This document shows, one piece after another, positions 1-11,804 of a stretch of DNA of 64,000 nt. Source of the stretch: Salvelinus alpinus (taxonomy: Eukaryota; Chordata; Actinopteri; Salmoniformes; Salmonidae). Position 1 is the first letter of the stretch, and every line of letters begins with the position of its first letter. The notes beneath the pieces are model-generated. The model worked only from the letters and a program-made list of their open reading frames with translations, did not search any database and had not been told where the DNA came from. The translations under genes were made by a program, and so were the position numbers. The DNA lies in the NCBI RefSeq assembly GCF_045679555.1, contig NC_092091.1, positions 83,197,953 through 83,261,952 on the forward strand, given 5' to 3'.

Positions 1-3000
1 TCGACCATAGTGAGGCATAGTGAGTGTATCGACCATAGTGAGGCATAGTGAGTGTATCGACCATAGTGAGGCATAGTGAGTGTATTGACCATAGTGAGGC
101 ATAGTGAGTGTATCGACCATAGTGAGGCATAGTGAGTGTATTGACCATAGTGAGGCATAGTGAGTGTATCGACCATAGTGAGGCATAGTGAGTGTATCGA
201 CCATAGTGAGGCATAGTGATTGTATCGACCATAGTGAGGCATAGTGAGTGTATCGACCATAGTGAGGCATAGTGAGTGTATTGACCATAGTGAGGCATAG
301 TGAGTGTATTGACCATAGTGAGGCATAGTGAGTGTATTGACCATAGTGAGGCATAGTGAGTGTATCGACCATAGTGAGGCATAGTGAGTGTATCGACCAT
401 AGTGAGGCATAGTGAGTGTATCGACCATAGTGAGGCATAGTGAGTGTATCGACCATAGTGAGGCATAGTGAGTGTATTGACCATAGTGAGGCATAGTGAG
501 TGTATTGACCATAGTGAGGCATAGTGAGTGTATTGACCATAGTGAGGCATAGTGAGTGTATCGACCATAGTGAGGCATAGTGAGTGTATCGACCATAGTG
601 AGGCATAGTGAGTGTATCGACCATAGTGAGGCATAGTGAGTGTATCGACCATAGTGAGGCATAGTGAGTGTATTGACCATAGTGAGGCATAGTGAGTGTA
701 TTGACCATAGTGAGGCATAGTGAGTGTATCGACCATAGTGAGGCATAGTGAGTGTATCGACCATAGTGAGGCATAGTGAGTGTATTGACCATAGTGAGGC
801 ATAGTGAGTGTATTGACCATAGTGAGGCATAGTGAGTGTATTGACCATAGTGAGGCATAGTGAGTGTATTGACCATAGTGAGGCATAGTGAGTGTATCGA
901 CCATAGTGAGGCATAGTGAGTGTATCGACCATAGTGAGGCATAGTGATTGTATCGACCATAGTGAGGCATAGTGAGTGTATTGACCATAGTGAGGCATAG
1001 TGAGTGTATTGACCATAGTGAGGCATAGTGAGTGTATTGACCATAGTGAGGCATAGTGAGTGTATTGACCATAGTGAGGCATAGTGAGTGTATTGACCAT
1101 AGTGAGGCATAGTGAGTGTATCGACCATAGTGAGGCATAGTGAGTGTATCGACCATAGTGAGGCATAGTGAGTGTATTGACCATAGTGAGGCATAGTGAG
1201 TGTATTGACCATAGTGAGGCATAGTGAGTGTATCGACCATAGTGAGGCATAGTGATTGTATCGACCATAGTGAGGCATAGTGAGTGTATTGACCATAGTG
1301 AGGCATAGTGAGTGTATCGACCATAGTGAGGCATAGTGAGTGTATCGACCATATTGAGGCATAGTGAGTGTATCGACCATAGTGAGGCATAGTGAGTGTA
1401 TTGACCATAGTGAGTGTATTGACCATAGTGAGGCATAGTGAGTGTATTGACCATAGTGAGGCATAGTGATTGTATCGACCATAGTGAGGCATAGTGAGTG
1501 TATTGACCATAGTGAGGCATAGTGAGTGTATTGACCATAGTGAGGCATAGTGAGTGTATTGACCATAGTGAGGCATAGTGAGTGTATTGACCATAGTGAG
1601 GCATAGTGAGTGTATTGACCATAGTGAGGCATAGTGAGTGTATCGACCATAGTGAGGCATAGTGAGTGTATCGACCATAGTGAGGCATAGTGAGTGTATC
1701 GACCATAGTGAGGCATAGTGAGTGTATCGACCATAGTGAGGCATAGTGAGTGTATCGACCATAGTGAGGCATAGTGATTGTATTGACCATAGAGAGGCAT
1801 AGTGAGTGTATCGACCATAGTGAGGCATAGTGATTGTATCGACCATAGTGAGGCATAGTGATTGTATCGACCATAGTGAGGCATAGTGATTGTATCGACC
1901 ATAGTGAGGCATAGTGAGTGTATCGACCATAGTGAGGCATAGTGAGTGTATCGACCATAGTGAGGCATAGTGATTGTATTGACCATAGTGAGGCATAGTG
2001 ATTGTCTTGACCATAGTGAGGCATAGTGAGTGTATCGACCATAGTGAGGCATAGTGAGTGTATTGACCATAGTGAGGCATAGTGATTGTATTGACCATAG
2101 TGAGGCATAGTGATTGTCTTGACCATAGTGAGGCATAGTGAGTGTATCGACCATAGTGAGGCATAGTGATTGTATCGACCATAGTGAGGCATAGTGAGTG
2201 TATCGACCATAGTGAGGCATAGTGAGTGTATCGACCATAGTGAGGCATAGTGATTGTATTGACCATAGTGAGGCATAGTGAGTGTATCGACCATAGTGAG
2301 GCATAGTGAGTGTATCGACCATAGTGAGGCATAGTGAGTGTATCGACCATAGTGAGGCATAGTGAGTGTATCGACCATAGTGAGGCATAGTGAGTGTATC
2401 GACCATAGTGAGGCATAGTGAGTGTATCGACCATAGTGAGGCATAGTGAGTGTATCGACCATAGTGAGGCATAGTGAGTGTATCGACCATAGTGAGGCAT
2501 AGTGATTGTACCGACCATAGTGAGGCATAGTGAGTGTATCGACCATAGTGAGGCATAGTGATTGTACCGACCATAGTGAGGCATAGTGAGTGTATCGACC
2601 ATAGTGAGGCATAGTGATTGTATCGACCATAGTGAGGCATAGTTATTGTATCGACCATAGTGAGGCATAGTGAGTGTATTGACCGTAGTGAGGCATAGTG
2701 AGTGTATTGACCATAGTGAGGCATAGTGAGTGTATTGACCATAGTGAGGCATAGTGAGTGTATTGACCATAGTGAGGCATAGTGAGTGTATCGACCATAG
2801 TGAGGCATAGTGAGTGTATCGACCATAGTGAGGCATAGTGAGTGTATTGACCATAGTGAGGCATAGTGAGTCTATTAACCATAGTGAGGCATAGTGAGTG
2901 TATTGACCATAGTGAGGCATAGTGAGTGTATTGACCATAGTGAGGCATAGTGAGTGTATCGACCATAGTGAGGCATAGTGATTGTATTGACCATAGTGAG

Positions 3001-6000
3001 GCATAGTGAGTGTATTGACCATAGTGAGGCATAGTGAGTGTATTGACCATAGTGAGGCATAGTGAGTGTATCGACCATAGTGAGGCATAGTGAGTGTATC
3101 GACCATAGTGAGGCATAGTGAGTGTATCGACCATAGTGAGGCATAGTGAGTGTATTGACCATAGTGAGGCATAGTGAGTGTATCGACCATAGTGAGGCAT
3201 AGTGAGTGTATTGACCATAGTGAGGCATAGTGAGTGTATTGACCATAGTGAGGCATAGTGAGTGTATCGACCAAATTGAGGCATAGTGATTGTATCGACC
3301 ATAGTGAGGCATAGTGAGTGTATCGACCATAGTGAGGCATAGTGAGTGTATTGACCATAGTGAGGCATAGTGAGTGTATTGACCATAGTGAGGCATAGTG
3401 ATTGTATCGACCATAGTGAGGCATAGTGAGTGTATTGACCATAGTGAGGCATAGTGAGTGTATTGACCATAGTGAGGCATAGTGATTGTATCGACCATAG
3501 TGAGGCATAGTGAGTGTATTGACCATAGTGAGGCATAGTGAGTGTATTGACCATAGTGAGGCATAGTGATTGTATTGACCATAGTGAGGCATAGTGAGTG
3601 TATCGACCATAGTGAGGCATAGTGAGTGTATCGACCATAGTGAGGCATAGTGAGTGTATCGACCATAGTGAGGCATAGTGAGTGTATTGACCATAGTGAG
3701 GCATAGTGAGTGTATCGACCATAGTGAGGCATAGTGAGTGTATTGACCATAGTGAGGCATAGTGAGTGTATCGACCATAGTGAGGCATAGTGAGTGTATC
3801 GACCAAATTGAGGCATAGTGATTGTATCGACCATAGTGAGGCATAGTGAGTGTATCGACCATAGTGAGGCATAGTGAGTGTATTGACCATAGTGAGGCAT
3901 AGTGAGTGTATTGACCATAGTGAGGCATAGTGATTGTATCGACCATAGTGAGGCATAGTGAGTGTATTGACCATAGTGAGGCATAGTGAGTGTATTGACC
4001 ATAGTGAGGCATAGTGATTGTATCGACCATAGTGAGGCATAGTGAGTGTATTGACCATAGTGAGGCATAGTGAGTGTATTGACCATAGTGAGGCATAGTG
4101 AGTGTATCTACCATAGTGAGGCATAGTGATTGTATCGACCATAGTGAGGCATAGTGATTGTATCGACCATAGTGAGGCATAGTGAGTGTATTGACCATAG
4201 TGAGGCATAGTGAGTGTATTGACCATAGTGAGGCATAGTGATTGTTTTGACCATAGTGAGGCATAGTGAGTGTATCGACCATAGTGAGGCATAGTGAGTG
4301 TATTGACCATAGTGAGACATAGTGAGTGTATCGACCATAGTGAGGCATAGTGAGTGTATCGACCATAGTGAGGCATAGTGATTGTATCGACCATAGTGAG
4401 GCATAGTGAGTGTATTGACCATAGTGAGGCATAGTGAGTGTATTGACCATAGTGAGGCATAGTGATTGTATCGACCATAGTGAGGCATAGTGAGTGTATT
4501 GACCATAGTGAGGCATAGTGAGTGTATTGACCATAGTGAGGCATAGTGAGTGTATTGACCATAGTGAGGCATAGTGATTGTATTAACCATAGTGAGGCAT
4601 AGTGATTGTATCGACCATAGTGAGGCATAGTGAGTGTATCGACCATAGTGAGGCATAGTGAGTGTATTGACCATAGTGAGGCATAGTGAGTGTATTGACC
4701 ATAGTGAGGCATAGTGAGTGTATTGACCATAGTGAGGCATAGTGATTGTATTGACCATAGTGAGGCATAGTGATTGTATCGACCATAGTGAGGCATAGTG
4801 AGTGTATTGACCATAGTGAGGCATAGTGAGTGTATTGACCATAGTGAGGCATAGTGAGTGTATCGACCATAGTGAGGCATAGTGAGTGTATCGACCATAG
4901 TGAGGCATAGTGAGTGTATCGACCATAGTGAGGCATAGTGAGTGTATCGACCATAGTGAGGCATAGTGAGTGTATCGACCATAGTGAGGCATAGTGAGTG
5001 TATCGACCATAGTGAGGCATAGTGAGTGTATTGACCATAGTGAGGCATAGTGATTGTATCGACCATAGTGAGGCATAGTGATTGTATCGACCATAGTGAG
5101 GCATAGTGATTGTATCGACCATAGTGAGGCATAGTGATTGTATCGACCATAGTGAGGCATAGTGAGTGTATCGACCATAGTGAGGCATAGTGAGTGTATC
5201 GACCATAGTGAGGCATAGTGATTGTATTGACCATAGTGAGGCATAGTGATTGTCTTGACCATAGTGAGGCATAGTGAGTGTATCGACCATAGTGAGGCAT
5301 AGTGAGTGTATCGACCACAGTGAGGCATAGTGATTGTATTGACCACAGTGAGGCATAGTGAGTGTATCGACCATAGTGAGGCATAGTGAGTGTATCGACC
5401 ATAGTGAGGCATAGTGATTGTATCGACCATAGTGAGGCATAGTGAGTGTATCGACCATAGTGAGGCATAGTGATTGTATTGACCATAGTGAGGCATAGTG
5501 ATTGTCTTGACCATAGTGAGGCATAGTGAGTGTATCGACCATAGTGAGGCATAGTGAGTGTATCGACCATAGTGAGGCATAGTGATTGTATCGACCATAG
5601 TGAGGCATAGTGAGTGTATCGACCATAGTGAGGCATAGTGATTGTATCGACCATAGTGAGGCATAGTGAGTGTATCGACCATAGTGAGGCATAGTGAGTG
5701 TATCGACCATAGTGAGGCATAGTGAGTGTATCGACCATAGTGAGGCATAGTGAGTGTATCGACCATAGTGAGGCATAGTGATTGTACCGACCATAGTGAG
5801 GCATAGTGAGTGTATCGACCATAGTGAGGCATAGTGATTGTACCGACCATAGTGAGGCATAGTGAGTGTATCGACCATAGTGAGGCATAGTGATTGTATC
5901 GACCATAGTGAGGCATAGTGAGTGTATCGACCATAGTGAGGCATAGTGATTGTATCGACCATAGTGAGGCATAGTGATTGTATTGACCATAGTGAGGCAT

Positions 6001-6111
6001 AGTGATTGTATCGACCATAGTGAGGCATAGTGATTGTCTTGACCATAGTGAGGCATAGTGAGTGTATCGACCATAGTGAGGCATAGTGATTGTATTGACC
6101 ATAGTGAGGCA
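1..6111. repeat. 28-bp satellite array A
   Basis: About 218 head-to-tail copies of a 28-bp unit whose core is ACCATAGTGAGGCATAGTGA; the core is itself a near-duplication of CATAGTGAG. Variation is mostly at two sites: TCGACC or TTGACC, and GAGTG or GATTG. One shortened copy lies near 1403-1420, where a GGCATAGTGA block is missing. The array begins before the window. The minus strand of the unit has no stop in any frame, which creates long ORFs with a 28-residue period; I do not regard them as genes. Confidence 0.97.
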
Positions 6112-6205
6112 GTATAAATGTTATGTGGTTTTAGAAAATACTGAGGTAGATGAATACAATATCCTCACTGTTGTTGCAGATATTCCAGGTACAGGTTGAT
6201 CCATC
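6112..6205. other. unique sequence between satellite and SINE tail
   Basis: No ORF or RNA gene recognised in this short stretch between the 28-bp satellite and the SINE remnant. Confidence 0.5.
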
Positions 6206-6290
6206 TCCTAGGCAGTCATTGAAAATAAGAATTTGTTCTTAAACTGACTTGCCTAGTTAAATAAAGGTAAAATACAAAAATAAAAAATAT
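6206..6290 (+). mobile_element. SINE 3' tail remnant (salmonid tRNA-SINE type)
   Basis: Contains CCTAGGCAGTCATTG, AATAAGAATTTGTTCTTA and TGCCTAGTTAAATAAAGGT followed by an A-rich tail. This tail ends many salmonid tRNA-derived SINEs. The tRNA-like head is absent, so this is a truncated copy. Confidence 0.7.
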
Positions 6291-6329
6291 ATATGACTGC
6301 TAACAGGGATGAGGTGATATGAGGTTATA

Positions 6330-6911
6330 CACTGCTCAAAAAAATAAAGGGAACACTTAAACAACACAATGTAACTCCAAGTCAATCACACTTCTATGAA
6401 ATCAAACTGTCCACTTAGGAAGCAACACTGATTGACAATAAATTTCACATGCTGTTGTGCAAATGGAATAGACAACAGGTGGAAATTATAGGCAATTAGC
6501 AAGACACCCCCAAAAAAGGAGTGATTCTGCAGGTGGTGACCACAGACCACTTCTCAGTTCCTATGCTTCCTGGCTGATGTTTTGGTCACTTTTGAATGCT
6601 GGCGGTGCTCTCACTCTAGTGGTGGCATGAGACGGAGTCTACAACCCACACAAGTGGCTCAGGTAGTGCAGTTCATCCAGGATGGCACATCAATGCGAGC
6701 TGTGGCAAAAAGGTTTGCTGTGTCTGTCAGCGTAGTGTCCAGAGCATGGAGGCGCTACCAGGAGACAGGCCAGTACATCAGGAGACGTGGAGGAGGCCGT
6801 AGGAGGGCAACAACCCAGCAGCAGGACCGCTACCTCCGCCTTTGTGCCAGGAGGAGCACTGCCAGAGCCCTGCAAAATGACCTCCAGCAGGCCACAAATG
6901 TGCATGTGTCT
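6330..6911 (+). repeat. Left arm of Tc1 fold-back palindrome
   Basis: Matches the reverse complement of 7309-7889 with only scattered differences. A transcript across both arms could form a duplex of about 580 bp. Confidence 0.85.
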
Positions 6912-7306
6912 GCTCAAACGGTCAGAAACAGACTCCATGAGGGTGGTATGAGGGCCCGACGTCCACAGGTGGGGGTTGTGCTTACCGTGCAGGACGTTTG
7001 GCATTTGCCAGAGAACACCAAGATTGGCAAATTCGCCACTGGCGCCCTGTGCTCTTCACAGATGAAAGCAGGTTCACACTGAGCACATGAGCACATGTGA
7101 CAGACGTGACAGAGTCTGGAGACGCCGTGGAGAACGTTCTGCTGCCTGCAACATCCTCCAGCATGACCAGTTTGGTGGTGGGTCAGTCATGGTGTGGGGT
7201 GGCATTTCTTTGTGGGGCCGCACAACCCTCCATGTGCTCGCCAGAGGTAGCCTGACTGCCATTAGGTACCGAGATGAGATCCTCAGACCCCTTGTGAGAC
7301 CATATG
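6582..7306 (+). pseudogene. Tc1-like transposase, 5' half, frameshifted
   Basis: The first part reads through a paired-like helix-turn-helix region ([39 protein letters not shown]), a GGGRRR basic linker and a second helical domain ending in [17 protein letters not shown] small deletion near 6984-6990 then shifts the frame, so the segment carrying the first catalytic Asp (sequence around 7066-7078) is out of frame. A short GAGCACAT duplication follows at 7081-7096. The frame that resumes at 7087 encodes [15 protein letters not shown] and [10 protein letters not shown] before running into the inverted arm. The second Asp and the Glu of the DDE triad are absent. An in-frame ATG at 6627 is an alternative start. 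It cannot make active transposase. Confidence 0.85.
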
Positions 7307-7308
7307 CT

Positions 7309-7889
7309 GACACATGCACATTTGTGGCCTGCTGGAGGTCATTTTGCAGGGCTCTGGCAGTGCACCTCCTTGCACAAAGGCGGAGGTATCGGTCCTGCTG
7401 CTGGGTTGTTGCCCTCCTACGGCCTCCTCCACGTCTCCTGATGTACTGGCCTGTCTCCTGGTAGCGCCTCCATGCTCTGGACACTACGCTGACAGACACA
7501 GCAAACCTTCTTGCCACAGCTCGCATTGATATGCTATCCTGGATGAACTGCACTACCTGAGCCACTTGTGTGGGTTGTAGACTCCGTCTCATGCTACCAC
7601 TAGAGTGAGAGCACCGCCAGCATTCAAAAGTGACCAAAACATCAGCCAGGAAGCATAGGAACTGAGAAGTGGTCTGTGGTCACCACCTGCAGAATCACTC
7701 CTTTTTTGGGGGTGTCTTGCTAATTGCCTATAATTTCCACCTTTTGTCTATTCCATTTGCACAACAGCATGTGAGATTTATTGTCAATCAGTGTTGCTTC
7801 CTAATTGGACAGTTTGATTTCACAGAAGTGTGATTGACTTGGAGTTGCATTGTGTTGTTTAAGTGTTCCCTTTATTTTTTTGAGCAGTG
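7309..7889 (-). repeat. Right arm of Tc1 fold-back palindrome
   Basis: Begins GACACATGCACATTTGTGGC, the reverse complement of sequence ending near 6911, and carries on to the terminal repeat. It encodes an inverted second copy of the transposase N-terminus on the minus strand (7637 downward). Confidence 0.85.
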
Positions 7890-8198
7890 TATAACTCAGT
7901 GTCTGAAAAATAAAGGAGCCACACACTCTAGGAGCTCAGATGCAAAAATGTAATGTCCTACGTTTGGACAGACAAGCTGTCTTCATCAGGGAATAATGAC
8001 AAACACTGCGGGGAGACTCGTTTATATAGTGTCAAAAGACACACAGGTGTCTGTAATCATGGCCGGGTGTGGCCTGATAACATTGGTTAATTCGCATATA
8101 TTAAAATAGCATACAAAAAACATAAATGGCTAGTACGATCATAGATACAATTTGGCTACATAAGCCTACAAACATTTACAATAGCAAAATCACAAGAA

Positions 8199-8530
8199 TC
8201 ACAAGAATGGCTTCAGATCAAAGACTACGTTGAGACCGAAGGGAGCAAGGGTCTTTAAATTAAAGATCCAGGCAGCCTCTCGTTTTAATAATAAATGATC
8301 GAGGTCACCTCCTCTCCATGGAGGGTGACATGTTCGATGCCAATATAACGTAGAGACGAAATCGAGTGATTTGCTTCCAAAAAGTGAGCCGCAACTGGGT
8401 AAGTCGAGTTTTTGCACCTAATGGTGCTACGATGCTCCGAGATTCGTACTTTTAAATCGCGCGTTGTTTTACCCACATCATTTTTACCACAAGGACAAGT
8501 TATAAGATAAATAACTGCCTTTGTGAAGCA
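8199..8530 (-). pseudogene. Penelope-like GIY-YIG endonuclease fragment, frameshifted
   Basis: Minus-strand translation gives VIYLITCPCGKNDVGKTTR, then LKVRISEHRSTIR and AHFLEANHSISSLRYIGIEH. After a one-base frame change near 8310 it continues RGGDLDHLLLKREAAWIF to LNVVFDLKPFL and a stop. The Cys-Pro-Cys turn and the Arg/His-rich R-I-x-E-H-R helix are typical of the GIY-YIG domain of this retroelement group. The tyrosine usually found before VGKT is Asp here. The frameshift and the decayed link to the RT (8530-8890) mark a pseudogene. Confidence 0.8.
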
Positions 8531-8893
8531 CGTGATAACACCTTTGATTGGGATCTGTTTCTCTGTTTGAAGGATCTACATTTATAAGTGCCATTGCGTT
8601 GAGCACAGCCATTACACTTGTAGTTTCCATCCAAATAGACGTTGTGTAGTGATATCTTGGAGTGGTAAATTAGAGTTCACCAATTGATCTCTGAGATTTC
8701 TGCCCCGCGAGAATACGACCAAGGGAAGGTCCGAAAACACATGACCGATACTGTTATCGGATTTTAGAATGTGCCAATGTTTGTGAACGATTCCCTTAAT
8801 TTGTTCAGAGCGCTTTGAATAGCGGCTAGTTAGAACGCAAGAAAGCTTATTTCTGCGAGACTGACCTTGAAAAAGGTCATGTCTCGTTTTGTT

Positions 8894-9310
8894 TTACATT
8901 TTTTTCAATGGCAGCATTAATCTGTCCATTTTTGTACCCCCTCCTTGAATTTTTCTTTGCGTCTCAGCCATATTTATGTCGAAATATGATAGTTTTTTGC
9001 AAATTTTATTTTTTATTTGACAGAATTGGCTGTAGGGCAAACTGTTTTTCAAGGGAAGTGGGTGACAACTGTCAGCCGTCAACAAACTGTTAGGATCAGT
9101 AGGTTTCCTGTAAAGATCAGCATATAGAACATTATCTTCACACAAGATCAGATCAAGAAAACTGATTTGACATGTATCAGATTGCACAGTAAATCTCAGA
9201 TGCTCCAAACAGGAGTTCTGAAAAGCATGGAGCACCCGGAGCTGTTTTGCATCACCCCTCCACAGAACAAATATATCAATGTACCGTTTCCACATAATGA
9301 TGTTAGGCAA
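8894..9310 (-). pseudogene. Penelope-like reverse transcriptase fragment
   Basis: Reads WKRYIDIFVLWRGD, then ISFLDLILCEDN, LYADLYRKPTDPNSLL and HPLPLKNSLPYSQFCQIK. These match the conserved C-terminal RT blocks of Penelope-like elements. The catalytic box is normally Y-x-D-D, but here it is YID followed directly by IF, so the second Asp is gone through a 3-nt in-frame loss. The fragment starts at the truncated 5' end of the element, and the palm domain upstream of this motif is absent. No function is expected. Confidence 0.8.
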
Positions 9311-9317
9311 GAAAACA

Positions 9318-11804
9318 TATAACTCAGTGTTACCATCTACAGGTTATATAACAGTGTTACCATCTACAGGTTATATAACTCAGTGTTACCATCTATAGGT
9401 TATATAACTCAGTGTTACCATCTACAGGTTATATAACAGTGTTACCATCTATAGGTTATATAACAGTGTTACCATCTATAGGTTATATAACAGTGTTACC
9501 ATCTATAGGTTATATAACAGTGTTACCATCTATAGGTTATATAACAGTGTTACCATCTACAGGTTATATAACAGTGTTACCATCTACAGGTTATATAACT
9601 CAGTGTTACCATCTACAGGTTATATAACTCAGTGTTACCATCTATAGGTTATATAACAGTGTTACCATCTACAGGTTATATAACAGTGTTACCATCTATA
9701 GGTTATATAACTCAGTGTTACCATCTATAGGTTATATAACAGTGTTACCATCTATAGGTTATATAACAGTGTTACCATCTACAGGTTATATAACAGTGTT
9801 ACCATCTATAGGTTATATAACAGTGTTACCATCTATAGGTTATATAACAGTGTTACCATCTACAGGTTATATAAGTGTTACCATCTATAGGTTATATAAC
9901 AGTGTTACCATCTACAGGTTATATAACTCAGTGTTACCATCTATAGGTTATATAACAGTGTTACCATCTATAGGTTATATAACTCAGTGTTACTATCTAC
10001 AGGTTATATAACAGTGTTACCATCTATAGGTTATATAACAGTGTTACCATCTATAGGTTATATAACAGTGTTACCATCTATAGGTTATATAACAGTGTTA
10101 CCATCTACAGGTTATATAACAGTGTTACCATCTATAGGTTATATAACTCAGTGTTACCATCTATAGGTTATATAACAGTGTTACCATCTACAGGTTATAT
10201 AACAGTGTTACCATCTACAGGTTATATAACAGTGTTACCATGTATAGGTTATATAACTCAGTGTTACCATATATAGGTTATATAACAGTGTTACCATGTA
10301 CAGGTTATATAACTCAGTGTTGCCATCTATAGGTTATATAACTCAGTGTTACCATCTACAGGTTATATAACAGTGTTACCATCTACAGGTTATATAACTC
10401 AGTGTTACCATCTATAGGTTATATAACAGTGTTACCATGTACAGGTTATATAACTCAGTGTTACCATCTCTAGGTTATATAACAGTGTTACCATCTATAG
10501 GTTATATAACAGTGTTACCATCTATAGGTTATATAACAGTGTTACCATCTACAGGTTATATAAGTGTTACCATCTATAGGTTATATAACAGTGTTACCAT
10601 CTATAGGTTATATAACAGTGTTACCATCTACAGGTTATATAACAGTGTTACCATCTACAGGTTATATAACAGTGTTACCATCTACAGGTTATATAACTCA
10701 GTATTGCCATCTATAGGTTATATAACAGTGTTACCATGTACAGGTTATATAACTCAGTGTTACCATCTATAGGTTATATAACAGTGTTACAATCTATAGG
10801 TTATATAACAGTGTTACCATCTACAGGTTATATAAGTGTTACCATCTATAGGTTATATAACAGTGTTACCATCTATAGGTTATATAACAGTGTTACCATC
10901 TACAGGTTATATAACAGTGTTACCATCTACAGGTTATATAACAGTGTTACCATCTACAGGTTATATAAGTGTTACCATCTATAGGTTATATAACAGTGTT
11001 ACCATCTATAGGTTATATAACAGTGTTACCATCTATAGGTTATATAACAGTGTTACCATCTATAGGTTATATAACAGTGTTACCATCTATAGGTTATATA
11101 ACAGTGTTACCATCTACAGGTTATATAACTCAGTGTTACCATCTATAGGTTATATAACAGTGTTACCATGTACAGGTTATATAACTCAGTGTTACCATCT
11201 ATAGGTTATATAACAGTGTTACCATCTATAGGTTATATAACAGTGTTACCATCTACAGGTTATATAAGTGTTACCATCTATAGGTTATATAACAGTGTTA
11301 CCATCTATAGGTTATATAACAGTGTTACCATCTACAGGTTATATAAGTGTTACCATCTATAGGTTATATAACAGTGTTACCATGTACAGGTTATATAACT
11401 CAGTGTTACCATCTATAGGTTATATAACAGTGTTACCATCTATAGGTTATATAACAGTGTTACCATCTACAGGTTATATAAGTGTTACCATCTGTAGGTT
11501 ATATAACAGTGTTACCATCTATAGGTTATATAACAGTGTTACCATCTACAGGTTATATAAGTGTTACCATCTATAGGTTATATAACAGTGTTACCATCTA
11601 TAGGTTATATAACAGTGTTACCATCTACAGGTTATATAACAGTGTTACCATCTATAGGTTATATAACAGTGTTACCATCTACAGGTTATATAACAGTGTT
11701 ACCATCTATAGGTTATATAACTCAGTGTTACCATCTACAGGTTATATAACTCAGTGTTACCATCTATAGGTTATATAACTCAGTGTTACCATCTATAGGT
11801 TATA
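9318..11804. repeat. 27-bp satellite array, left block
   Basis: Tandem units of about 27 bp with core CAGTGTTACCATCTATAGG followed by TTATATAA. Length variants of 25 bp (AAGTGTT) and 29 bp (ACTCAGTGTT), and a TATAGG/TACAGG alternation, occur throughout. GTTATATAAC at unit junctions is a perfect palindrome. Short plus-strand ORFs here are by-products of the repeat. Confidence 0.97.

Larger units (their letters stand above)
6330..7889 (+). mobile_element. Fold-back Tc1-like element
   Basis: Bounded by inverted termini CACTGCTCAAAAAAATAAAG / CTTTATTTTTTTGAGCAGTG and flanked by TA at 6328-6329 and 7890-7891, the Tc1/mariner target duplication. The left part is the normal 5' half of a salmonid Tc1-like element. 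From about 7309 the sequence becomes the reverse complement of 6330-6911, so two arms of about 580 bp surround a loop of about 400 bp. The 3' half of the transposase is missing. Removing the element restores GAGGTTATATAACTCAGTGT, a junction of the neighbouring 27-bp satellite. Confidence 0.9.
7903..9317 (-). mobile_element. 5'-truncated Penelope-like retroelement
   Basis: Minus-strand remnants of a reverse transcriptase (9310-8894) and of a GIY-YIG endonuclease (about 8530-8199) occur in the order found in Penelope-like elements. Downstream is a 3' region with TGATGAAGACAGCTTGTCTG near 7990. TATAACTCAGTGT flanks both ends (7890-7902 and 9318-9330) and is a possible 13-bp target duplication. 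The same string also occurs in the surrounding satellite, so that reading is not secure. Stops and frameshifts show the copy is dead. Confidence 0.8.

Noticed and set aside
2643-6074. 1143-codon open frame on the minus strand
   Set aside because: It is the 28-bp satellite read through a stop-free strand; period 28 residues, no start context, no non-repeat sequence.
1-6111. CRISPR-like regular array
   Set aside because: 28-bp repeats directly abut with no unique spacers, in a eukaryotic context.
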